DNA from: Capitulum mitella
Lineage: Eukaryota; Arthropoda; Thecostraca; Pollicipedomorpha; Pollicipedidae
DNA: 64,000 bases
Direction of reading: 5' to 3'
NCBI GenBank assembly: GCA_030062745.1
Contig: CP099845.1
Coordinates: 14,982,903 to 15,046,902 of the forward strand
Shown: positions 12,318 through 22,790 of the stretch, in pieces
How the letters are laid out: every line of letters begins with the position of its first letter
Numbering within the stretch: the stretch's first letter is position 1
Program-made: the position numbers and the translations under genes
The notes under the pieces: model-generated
Told to the model about the DNA's origin: nothing
Seen by the model: only the letters and a program-made list of their open reading frames with translations
Database searches by the model: none

Positions 12318-12550
12318 AGGCCGCGCTAAAGTCATGAGTCCCCGGCCGGGCGAAGGTGGATCCGGACGCCGGCCCGGCGAAGCTTAAAATAGTTTCGAGT
12401 GCTGCTGAGGCACGGTAAAGCGTTCCCGGGACAACACAGTCAGACAGCGTGACGGAATCAATAGAGAGCCTCCGTTTCGGCGGGATGCGGGTGAGTACAC
12501 AGGCAAAGCGGCATCCAGAGAAAGTGCAACTACGAAGACACGGTATGGAC

Positions 12551-12733
12551 CAGTCTCGTCGAAGATCCAGCGGTGGCTGAAGGCGCTGGCGGCGTTCAGC
12601 GGGCACGTGACGGTCATCATGAGCAGGGTGGATGCAGTCAGGTTGTATAGCAGGTACTCCACCGCCTGCAGCTTCGATTTTCGCCGGTGGAACATCAAGA
12701 GAATGATCAGGTTGCCGAGAACAGACACCGTTC
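12551..12733 (-). CDS. RGR-like opsin, exon 2 (TM1 to start of TM3)
   Basis: The acceptor is TTTCCGCAG and the exon is 183 bp with phase 1 at both ends, encoding residues 37-96. TM1 completes as TVSVLGNLIILLMF with Asn43 at 1.50. TM2 reads YLLYNLTASTLLMM, and ECL1 ends SHRWIFDETG with the conserved Trp. Spacing matches rhodopsin without gaps: 28 residues from Asn1.50 to position 2.50 and 27 more to Cys3.25. Position 2.50, the near-universal Asp of class A receptors, is Thr71. The donor (ACTG|GTCCAT) is weak, but it is the only one that keeps phase and places Cys98 correctly. Read-through beyond it gives no TM3. Confidence 0.87.
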
Positions 12734-14614
12734 CTGCGGAAATAAAAACCTTGTGAAATTGTGCAAGGCTAAGGACAATGACACTGACCGCTTGTTTACA
12801 GCTCTTGTAATGCCTTTTTGCGTCCAGCGAATAATTTCTGAACGTAAGTTGACGTGGCAAAAAGGTCGTTTATGTTTAAATAGCATCGGAGAAATAGCCC
12901 CAATTTTAGTACCCAATAATTACCATAACCTATAAGAATAACATCAAGGTGTTATTTTTGAGAGACCGACAGTACGTTTTTTAACCTGTTCATAACTGAC
13001 AAATGCCACGAGTGATGCATTATCGGCATCAGTAACAACGCAGAATTTTATGCAGCCACGTGCAAAGATTACCGAACAGTCAGTAGGGTTCATTCTGTGA
13101 TGCATCACCAGCTTCTTGGTTCCACCGTTATTTGCCTGTGTTTAAGGTGTACGAACTATCGACATCCTTCCGAGAAGATACAGATGTTGAATTTACCGTT
13201 CTGCTTTCCGCAATTAAGTTACACCCGCCGGATTTCTTAACCTTACATTCTTATCATATATCGTATTGTCTTAAAAATATTCACGACGTGGTTTTGTGCC
13301 CTGCAAAGTACGAATATATCCCTCAAGTCTGGAACTGTAAAGCAATATGCACATTTAACACCAAAAACTGGAATGCACGAGGTAAAGTGGATAAAATTTG
13401 CAGCTAAAACACGCGGACGGCGTGTAAATCGCGACAAAGGTGTGACCAAACAAATAGTCCTTCTAGTACTTGTTGCGGGACAGCACATTGAAATGTTCCC
13501 AGCGACCGCGCCGACGTAATGGACAGAGGCAGCCGGTTCTACGTGGCGGCGACTGAGTGGGAGAATGACTTGGGCGGCCATCAGTTTGCATCTGAATACA
13601 GATGCAAGCTGCCGGCCATGGAAGTAAGCCTTTCCCCGTATACAGATCGCTGCCCGTCCGCGGAATAAGAGAGGGTCGCAGGAGGACAACGGGACTTGTT
13701 TTACGCCCTGCGGACCGCTGCAGCGTCGGTCCTATGGATCACTGATCCTGAACATGGCTCCTTCAGTTCTGTCAGCACTGATGTGACGTCAGCGCTGCGT
13801 GCATTCCCTTCAATGAGTCTCGCCAAAATGTTTACAAACTTTTCAACGTCGTGAAGACACCCGGCCGCGCCACCCTATACCGCCATTGACTGTGGAATTT
13901 CGCCACTTCCCAGTACGGGGGCATTTTGTCCTTTTCGTATTCCATCACCAAATGGTTCGATTTTGGTGATTCGAACGGAAATTAATAGCTCAAAGTTCTC
14001 AAAGAGAGATTTGCAGACCGCTTCAGGAACACGTTAAAAGGGTAAGGATGACCGAATAAGGTATCCACAAGTGCCAAATCAACTCATTTTGCAACAACAA
14101 GACGTACATTGCCAAAACATGACCAAGACCTACCTAGGTCACAATATCGGATTAGATCACGAACTGGCATTTTACTTGTTACAGCTACCCAGGGCCTCAT
14201 CTTAGGCATTTTGATCGGGAAAGGGGCGCCAAATAGTCCACCCAGTCCACCGAATGACTAGTGTGGAGTGGAAAATGAAATCATGCAAGGACATCCCTGT
14301 GTAATTTTTGGAGCAGCCGTAACCTAGGAGCAAAGAAAACGTATTTCGATGTGTTTAGAGTGTCTGCTGACATGCTCATCAGTAAGAAGAAAAAGAGGAC
14401 GGACATTCTACAAATGTGCCATTTTGGAATGATGACGTGACCTGACCCGACTGGTTCTGGAGGTCAAAAAGAGATAAATTTACTTGAAAAAGACTACTTG
14501 GCTTTTTATTAGCCATCACGAAAGGCATAATTTTGGGCAAAATATGGATTAGTTGCTGAACTATTACGGAAGAAAAGACCTCCTAAACATTTAAATTTCG
14601 TGGCTGCATTTCCG
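12734..14614. other. Opsin intron 1, left part
   Basis: Mostly anonymous AT-rich sequence. The exception is a small exon-like block on the opposite strand near 13.5 kb. A TGACCT-rich segment at 14090-14480 looks repeat-derived. Confidence 0.45.
13503..13623 (+). CDS. Candidate small exon or short ORF, unknown protein
   Basis: A GC-rich block follows a GTTCCCAG acceptor-like site and ends at a good donor (GGAA|GTAAGC). The frame contains MDRGSRFYVAATEWENDLGG and continues HQFASEYRCKLPAME up to the donor. Without splicing, the ORF from the ATG at 13519 runs 49 codons to a stop at 13668. The residue mix looks protein-like, but I recognise no family and the polypyrimidine tract is poor. It lies on the strand opposite the opsin, inside opsin intron 1, so it would be a nested gene or a relic. 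Confidence 0.3.
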
Positions 14615-15793
14615 TAACCCGGAGGGCTAGACGGTATGGCGATTCCCGGCGGATTCGCCCCCCCCTGAGATCTCGAGAACTACACATTCGATTTCTTCAC
14701 GACAAACGGCAATCGATTGGCCATGACGTAAACTACGTTTTTATAAAAAGAAACTTTGAGAATTTTGAAAGGTGTGGATACAGGGGGGCAAAAATGTCAA
14801 AATGGGGGCATTTTTGGACTTCTTATAACTCCGTTGTTTATGGACCGATTTCGATGAAACTGGCATGAATCGAGAGATTATGGATAGGAATTTTACCATT
14901 GGTACACATACCTGAAAATTTGGGAAAATTCATGGGCGTTCACAGGGCTTCAAAAATAGGAGGATTAGTTTTTTAACAACTGAATGAACAAAAGAGGCAG
15001 AAACACTTTTTTGGCTTCTGCTAGTCATGTTATGCTAAAGAACTACAAATCGCATTACAATGTTTGTATAATTTTAGCATACGCGGTGCCTGGGACATGA
15101 AAAAGGGGAACTGTCATGGTCAAACGTTCTTCAGATCAACCTGCGACCTTTGGCCTTAAATGCCTCCAGTGACCTTGGAGTCACTTGGAATGATCTAGTG
15201 TGCATTTAATATTGTCTGTAAACGTTTTCAATCATTTGAATTCACTCTATTTCAAAAGTTTCATTTTATGGCTACTGCGACATAGGGTACGCGCACTGAC
15301 ATTTTAGGTCATAGCTCCGTGACCCGACCTGATATCGAGCTGAAACTTGATACACAAGTAGAGGGCATCGTTTTACGCCGTACATATCCCGGGTTTGGCA
15401 TTTGAAGAAAACAGCGCAAAAATTATTGAAAAAAACAAATTTTGACTTTTGACCTTGACCTGACATTGCAAAGTGACCTCAGACAAAATTATATCTGCAT
15501 ATTGCCCAACTATTTCGCCATTCATCCATATAAAGTTTTAAGTTCTTTCTTAAAAACGCTGTTTTTTGCAGACATTTTCCTTTTACCCTCAACATGGCCA
15601 AAATGGCTTGAGGTGCCTCCCAAAAATGGTGCCTGGCCCCGCCCCTGAGCAAAATAGAATTTTGAAATTTTGTCACGGCACGTAGAAAGAATAGCTAGGA
15701 GAAGTCACCAAGCCTCGTGAAGCGACATCAAAAATCCTGGAATAAGCAAGCAAAAAACCCAGGGGACCATTTCAGCCCCCCTGCCGGGAATAA
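14615..15793 (-). mobile_element. R1 copy B
   Basis: An R1 copy in reverse orientation. It starts at GTAACCCGGAGGGCTAGACGG and ends CAGCCCCCCTGCCGGGAATAA. Both terminal TTAA sites have decayed. The interior matches copy C2 (38357-39557) closely along its whole length. It lies in opsin intron 1. Confidence 0.85.
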
Positions 15794-17361
15794 CTTTGGG
15801 TAACTTTATATATAATATGGGGTAACTTATATGTATATATAACTTATATGGGGTAATGTGGGGTAAGTTTAAAAAATATTACCGGTTGCGAACTCTACTA
15901 TTCAAGCGCTTTCCAATCATGTATTTCTTATTTCCGTCTGACACATGGTTCGCGAGCTAGAGGCGGGAGCTCAAACACCCCTCCCTCCGTAAAGGGAAGG
16001 CGGATCTGACCACTGGTACGGGGCGGGTTAAGAAAATGTTATTAATTAACAACTGTATTTTAAGCTATCCATCGATATGTCGTAACACAGGCCTGCGACC
16101 GGCGCCTCTTGTTGATGCGGCGCGACGTCCCACAATAACTTCAGATAGGAAACGGCAAAATAAGACACGCAGGAAGAACACGGAAATCGTTTCACACCAC
16201 CGGAAACATAGAGATTTAGAGCATACCGCTTATTACAAACTGCCTTCCGAGACAGCAAGGCGGACTTGGCTATCTCAGTTCAGAAGACGCGTTGAGGTGA
16301 AACACTTTCCTTAATGTTCAGACCCAATTGGGTTGCACCTTATGGCACTTAAAAAATATAGTTGTTGTTCCCTGGCTGATACCACGTCTTCCTCACAAAA
16401 ACAGATTCTTAATAACTGCAGTGCTGAAAACTTAATATGTGCTGTGGGCCATTTATTGGGCTGATTGGGCTGATTTGTATTGGGCTGATTCTTTAGGATA
16501 AGGAGCGCACCGAGTTCTTGGTGGTAGGACGCCCATTCCGTCCGATTTTACGTAATGTTTTAAACATTATATAAAGCCACCCGAGCATTAGAAGATTAGC
16601 CTGGAATGACAGCCAAAGATATGCTTCCAAATATTTTCTTTATAGCGACAAAATATGTTGCGGATCAAATAATGATTTAAATGAAATGGCATATTCATGT
16701 TCAAATGCAAAGTGATTCGACTGCAAGAACGTCATCCCAAAACATATAAATGAAGAACATTTAAGGTCCATATAACACTTTGTAAATTATATACAAAACA
16801 CTCAAAGGGTTTCGACATAGATCTTTTGCCTTTCTGATAGCGCACACACGACTGGGGGAAGTTCAATTTTGGTTATCTTCTTATGCACAAAGTGCTTGCC
16901 CAAGCAGCATGACACAGTACCACATTTCACATTGCACGCATCGCACGACGCACGTTCCTAATAGTTAACTCGACATCTTCCTTTTGGTTCACTTTTACTG
17001 TTAAAAGCAAGTGCACCTTTTAGTTCGAAGTTTCTTCTAGTGCAGCGTAGCATGACTTTTTTGGCGGAAGTAATTGCAAATTTCATGTCCTATTTAGCCG
17101 AGCAAAATGCATTAGTGAAACCAGCAAGACTAACCAAAACAATGAAGAGATAAAGTTCAGAGTAATGCAGAGATGAAATCAAACCAATCCCTCTACCTCT
17201 CGTTCTTCTCGCTTGAATTCGGCAGCTCGTTTCCCTGACAAGGCGCGTTATGCTGTTATTGAAATCTTTGATAGGGCTGAAATCAAAGCTCATCTCCTTG
17301 ACAGTGCCCAAAGCATCCACCCAATCCGCTTTGGAGGGTCTGCAACTAAGTCTTTACCCAC
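15794..17361. other. Opsin intron 1, right part
   Basis: Directly after R1 is a GGGGTAA/TATATA low-complexity patch (15795-15870). A short tandem of TTGGGCTGATT lies at about 16455-16492. The remainder is AT-rich with no coding signal. Confidence 0.5.
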
Positions 17362-17467
17362 CTGAGACCACCATCAGACTGCCGTACACCAGGTCCTGGA
17401 CAGGAGTCAGGCCCGAGAGGAAGCGGCTCGGCAGCGGCGCCGCTACCAGCTGCGTCCCGTTGGCCAT
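17362..17467 (-). CDS. RGR-like opsin, exon 1 (N-terminus and start of TM1)
   Basis: The start ATG at 17467 is in good context (GCAGCCATGG). The first residues are MANGTQLVAAPLPSR, with an N-glycosylation sequon (NGT) at residue 3, as expected for an extracellular opsin tail. The exon ends LVYGSLMVVS before a consensus donor (TCAG|GTGGGT), phase 1, and joins exon 2 to make a continuous TM1 (LVYGSLMVVSGTVSVLGNLI). The reading frame is open for more than 300 bp upstream, so a longer N-terminus cannot be excluded. I chose this ATG for its context, sequon and usual opsin tail length. Confidence 0.82.
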
Positions 17468-17660
17468 GGCTGCGGCCACTGAGCCGCGCCGGCCTTCATC
17501 GACGCCGGCGGCCCGCGGCGGCGGCAGACGGTCAGCCGCGCGCCGCCCGCCTACCGGCCGAGCGCCGGGTTCGCGCGCCACCTGTGCGCGCGAGGAGAGA
17601 AGGCCGCTCTCTGCAGAGGAGGCCGACACCGCGTGGGAGGCATTATTTTCAAGCCCGCGA
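17468..17660 (-). promoter_or_regulatory. CpG-rich 5' flank of the opsin gene
   Basis: Immediately upstream of the opsin start, the sequence is dense in CG dinucleotides and far more GC-rich than the surrounding 2 kb. It probably holds 5' UTR and core promoter. No TATA box at a sensible distance is evident. Confidence 0.4.
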
Positions 17661-20600
17661 CCGGGGGCAAAAATACCCCATCCCATTTTTCCTGACTGCC
17701 TCCGAACCATAAACGACGAGACCACCAAACTTTCAACACCTGTCAGTTGATAAACTGGACACATCGTAATTTTTTCACATAGGTTGCATTTTACGGAAAT
17801 TAGGACCAAACAAGAGGGAGGATGACTTGTGCTTGTAGAGAATCAAACAAAAATACCAATGGTGTCCGTTCTTTGTTTCTTCTATCATCAGGCTTTGCGA
17901 TACAAGGCTAATAAGTCTATGTCCCAAATTCGTAATAATTTTTGAAAGTTATCTCACAGCTGCGATCCAGTGGATCCATAGGCCCTGGTTATTTTCCGGC
18001 ATTATTGGTTAACTGCGCATCTCACGGTACCCAAACTTTGTCACTTCGACAAAAATTGTAGTGTCTGACGCGATATACGTCAGACGGATCGGCTCACCGG
18101 GCATCGTCGGCTGATTCGGCTGCCTCCCGCGCTGGCGGGCAGCCACGGCCGAGCGCTGCTACTGTTCGCCCAACTATTAGCAACCTCTGTACATTACACT
18201 ACATTGCAGAGTCTGGTGTCACCAAACGTAAGGATCGTGCCGCGTGGTGTGCGTGTGACCGTAAATTGAAACAGCACAATGAGAGAGGGAAAGAGCCGAA
18301 TCTGAATGGGTAAGAGCGGCCATGAATACGATTGTATTCACAGCGTCTTGTCATCACTGCCACACATTTGGCAGGGGCTTCACAACCGGATATTTCAGAA
18401 CTCCCAGACTTCTCCAAGAACCTTTTACTGTATTTCTTGCATCACATGAGATACACGGAGCTGCAGTCTTTCTTCTGGTATAAGTTTTGAAGTTGTCAGT
18501 CAACGGATACACTTGCTAAGTCGTGTTAAAAGTAACGCATATTTTTTTCGGCTGTAAACTCTGACATTTTTGTGGCCTGTGACAGGTGTGTCGATTTGTA
18601 TTCATTTCAGAGAACCGTGGCACACCCAATGTTTATTTTGGCCCCGCTGTTGACTTGCCTCCCCCCCATATTTTCTGCCGGTTTTGAAGGGGATTTAGTG
18701 ATAACAATGAGAAAAACGTTTGCAATCGGTAAGAGACAGGCAGAAAGTAAAGAATAAAATGTAGCGGGATGTATCTATCTATCTTTCTCTCTTCTGTCTA
18801 CCTATATGACTTATACATGGGATAAATGCAAATTTTTATTTGATAAAAAGGAACAAAAAACTTATGAATTTCCGCTGGTCAAAATAAAGTGGAATAAATC
18901 CATCGCGAAAAACAATCTAAACGTCTACGCTGGTTTCGGTGTGTTTAACGCTCGCCGGTCACTGGGAGTATTGGGGTGGGGCGGGCTGGATGCCGTCCCC
19001 CAGCGATTTTCTTATGATAGCTCCGGAACCGTCCACAGCAGATGGATGAATCTGTGCATAGCTGTTTTTTTTATCTTTTAGGCACGTTCCATTAAAATTC
19101 CAAGTTTCCACGACTTCAGTTCACTGACCTGTGACGTCGTTTTCAGAGGTATGTTTGGACACTGCTGGAAACATTGTTTTCGCCGGTTTTGCTGCGGTTG
19201 TTGTATTCAGGTGTTATATGATTGGTAGCCTTAGAGTGTTTACGGACCAGCTCGTCACATATCATTACATCAATCATCCTTCCAAGGTCAACCAGGGCCA
19301 CTGAACTAGGATGACTTTGGTCGACCTGTTTTGATCTAAGACACATTCTATGGCAATCTTACGTCCTGAATTCGGATTCAGTGTCTAAATCCACCTTACG
19401 AAACTAAAAACAAGTCATTTTTTCAGTTGGCGTTACGTGGTTTGCACAAAACTAGATATGGTTTGACCTGACCTGGAAGGTCACTCATGTGTGTGGGCAA
19501 GCTACGCGAGATGTTGCTAGATTGAAAAGACCCTAAAAATGCTCTGGTGCTCATGTGGTACAGACATCTTGGACAGGTCTAGAACATTAAATGAAGCCGC
19601 CGAAACATGGTTTCCACAAATTTTGGGCATTTGGCCTGACCTGGAACGTCACCAGTTTGACTTTGAACGTCAATTTGGTCACCGTGAGCGTCACCAATTG
19701 ACGTACGGAAAAATCTGGTACGTTTGGATAGGTCTCATGCCGAGAGGTCTTCTGGTGTTTCGAGAAGTCACGAGGCTCCAGCTCATTTGGGGCGACATAA
19801 CGAGGGGGTCCATCTCCCCCTGGGGCGTTCTGGAATGGGGATGGGTGAGGCGGGTGAGCTTTAAAATTAATCACCAAGAGGAAAACAGCATATGCATAAA
19901 CCTGCGCTTTCTTTGCCCATACAACACGAAAATTCATTCGGTCCGTTTGGAATGACATGAAATGAAATAACACTTATCTCACTTCACTTCAGAGTTTCAG
20001 TGACACTTATCTCACTGACACTTATTTATGAGTTAATTAACACTCCAAGCCAATAGCAGTCATGGCTCGAACCGCTTGGTGATTGAGATGCATACAATGC
20101 AGAGGGGACGGTAAAAGGTCGATATGTGATGTTGACAGGTCTGAGCCCGAGTCCGACTCGGATGCAACCTGGACCCATTGCGATGCCAATGCGTACCATA
20201 CATGTGATTATTTGTGTAATGTTGTACGAGTCATAATCGTACTATTGTCGTACTATTTTCATTACAAAAGAACACGCTTCATGGAAAACACTTCATGGAA
20301 AATTCTGAATGGTCAGCAACATTTGTTTGCTTATAGATTCATAAATATGATGCAAAAAGGGAGTTTTTGCCCCTATCCAGTGTTATTGAATAGTGGCCAT
20401 TGAGTAGTGGCACTTGTAATGAAATGAAAGTTTTTTGTTACTGAATTGTCATTATACAAATGATATTCAAATCTCTAATGTACCTGTACCATGGTAATTC
20501 ATGACGGAGGATTATAAGTAGGCTAGCCGATAAAATGCACCTGACATACAGAAAACTCCGACCGGAAGAGTGCTGACTATTGCCAAATTGCATTACAATG

Positions 20601-21674
20601 CTTGTAAGTTCTTGATGACTTTCTAAAAGCAGCTCTCGGGTGTGGAAGTTTTGCATTTGACTTCACCCTTGGTTTTTAATCTTTTGGTGTGTTCTTGCTC
20701 CTTTTTTGTTCCTGTTCATGTTTCTTTGTTTAGGATAATCTTAAGTTGGAGTCCATATATACTAAAAATGGAAAACTAGACTGCGTGATAAAATTCAAAA
20801 GTTTATTTGATGTCATATCATGGTGGTATAATCTGAGATGTTTTTGAATGATGGCATTTCTATTCTCTTGAATGTTTCATCCTTTTTGTAATGATTGTGG
20901 CAGTTTTTCATCACAGGCATGGCTGAAGAACCTTGCAATTTTGACCCCCTCTTTTCAGAGGTTTTTATATTGCCCCTTTGACAATGAAAGGGAAGAAATA
21001 GTCTACAGTCATATCTGTCAGCTGCATTGATTTTTGGCATTTTCTAGCCATGGTTATAGGAAGCAGTGATGTGCGTGCTGGGATGCACACCCTCTTGGGC
21101 CAGGATGTTGCGTCTTGAACCGCATAACACCTGCAAGTGCTGGCATGCACTGCACCCGACAGTGGTGTGCGACCATTGCAGTAACCTCACAGACATGTTT
21201 TTGGTGTTCCTAAGGTCTTCACATGGCTGTCTTGATTTCCTACTGAGCCTACTCTACAAGGACCCTCAGAACTGCTAAGATCTGCTGGAGAACACATGTG
21301 ATTGCTGATTGGATTCCTGTTGAGCATATCTGTAATCACCCACACAAAGACAGTGACTGCATGACGAATGGAAGCCAGCACTTCATTACCACTCCCCAGA
21401 AGACTCAAGTGAAAACTGAGGATGCAGTCGGCATAGATAAGCCTCGCCCCATGAAGGCGTGGGGAATTCGCTGGCATGTGATTTTTGTGTAGCTCCGGAA
21501 TGGCACCAAGCAGCTGGTGCCATTCTATCATGATTATCTATCTTCTGCCATACTATCATGATTTTGATAATGCTAGTCTTAAAATAGCCATACTTTCAAA
21601 ACCTCGAAGGTTCCTCCTGCACTGTCGTTGCTAGAGGAGGCTGTGCATGCTCTGGGTGTTTTAGATCTGAACTT

Positions 21675-21806
21675 TCATGTGTGTTGTTTGCATGTGAGTG
21701 CATGATAGCTCTCGTCGTCATTGCTGTTAGACTTTATGGTGAGCGAGGCCGCCCTGCCGTCGCAGCGTGCGCTGACCCTGAACTCAGGCAGAGCCGCTCC
21801 CGCCAT
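21675..21806 (-). CDS. Candidate short ORF in GC-rich patch
   Basis: The ATG at 21806 opens 43 codons beginning MAGAALPEFRVSARCDGRAA and ending in a TGA at 21675. A CTGACTTTAG acceptor-like site lies just upstream. The plus strand of the same patch also opens from an ATG at 21739 for 28 codons. There is no homology I recognise; it may be a first coding exon or chance. Confidence 0.2.
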   Translation of the reverse strand: MAGAALPEFRVSARCDGRAASLTIKSNSNDDESYHALTCKQHT

Positions 21807-22559
21807 CACAGCGTTATTCTAAAGTCAGAGCTGAGGAGCCGATCCCGAGCGCAGATCGAATTTCAGGCAGACACGTGCGGCGGCGTCGGGGCAGTCGGGA
21901 ATAAAGTGTGGATGCGTTGGGACGCGTGTGTGAGCTTGGCGGGAGAAGGATTGTCGAGGCGCAGCCGGACGAGGTGGATGTCCTTTCCTGCCACAGTTTT
22001 TTCTGCTTGAAGTGGGTGGCGATGTTGCTCGATATTTGGGCTAGCATTAGGCAGTGGTCGCTGAACGCATGTAGAAAAATCAAGCTTGTACTGTCGGTAC
22101 CAAACACGGACAGTTTGCGACGCCGACAGACGGACAAGCGCTGTCTTAAGAGATGAAAAACACGTATAACTTGTGGTTGACATATCTGCGATAATATGTC
22201 GAAGAGCTTAGAAGTATATAGATATTCTTAGTCATGCATTTACGTGGTTGATATCGACACAATAAATCAAGAGGGAAAATGGACAGACTTTTTTTGGTGA
22301 TCAGCTGCAATGATTATTTCGTAACAGCAGAAATCCGTCTTCTAACCCCAAAGATTGACAGAAATGAGAACAATGGCGGTGATTACCGAGCGGAATAATG
22401 CCACAGAAAATGCTGAGCTTTAAAAGCATCGCGCCGAAAATCCCTTTCGTTTCACCATGCAAAATAAGCTTTATTATATCCCGATAGATGGCAGCCCGCG
22501 GCGGCTGTTTCAGATGCTTATGGGCGTCGCCATGATGTTGCGGCCTACTCAACTCGGCT

Positions 22560-22790
22560 ACGCCATAGTCTGAGAGATATGGGCCGCCGCCATGGTGATA
22601 CCGCCGAGTTACTTCAGCGCCGGCAAGTTACCTTGGCTCCGGCCGAGGTAGGTTTGCAGACTTACCGAGCTAAGAAGCGTGACGTCAACTTACCTCGGAA
22701 GCGACGACCGCTTACCTCAGGAACGACGGCTTAGCTCGGTGCTGCTTGATGGAGCTCGTCGCTGGTCACGGTAGGACTAAAAGACTGGTA
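22560..22790 (-). repeat. Short GC-rich repeat block with splice-donor-like cores
   Basis: Read on the minus strand, CGAGGTAAGT, GAGGTAAGCG and CTCGGTAAGT occur within about 100 bp, in units sharing CGACG/CTCGG elements. A related piece is at about 23700-23745. Confidence 0.4.

Larger units (their letters stand above)
10479..12550. other. Opsin intron 2
   Basis: It contains a tRNA-headed SINE-like piece (10700-10790), a (TA)n tract (11640-11668), an R2 fragment (11826-12283) and a GC hairpin (12284-12317), listed separately. I see no additional exon. Confidence 0.55.

Noticed and set aside
12384-12550. Continuation of opsin exon 2 past 12551 (PYRVFVVALSLDAAL and on)
   Set aside because: It lacks the TM3 cysteine and an RY motif, while the exon at 10371-10478 supplies both in correct phase and spacing.
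21814-22183. Overlapping minus ORFs of about 106 codons
   Set aside because: Open frames in a GC-rich patch without splice support; only the smaller ORF at 21675-21806 was kept, at low confidence.
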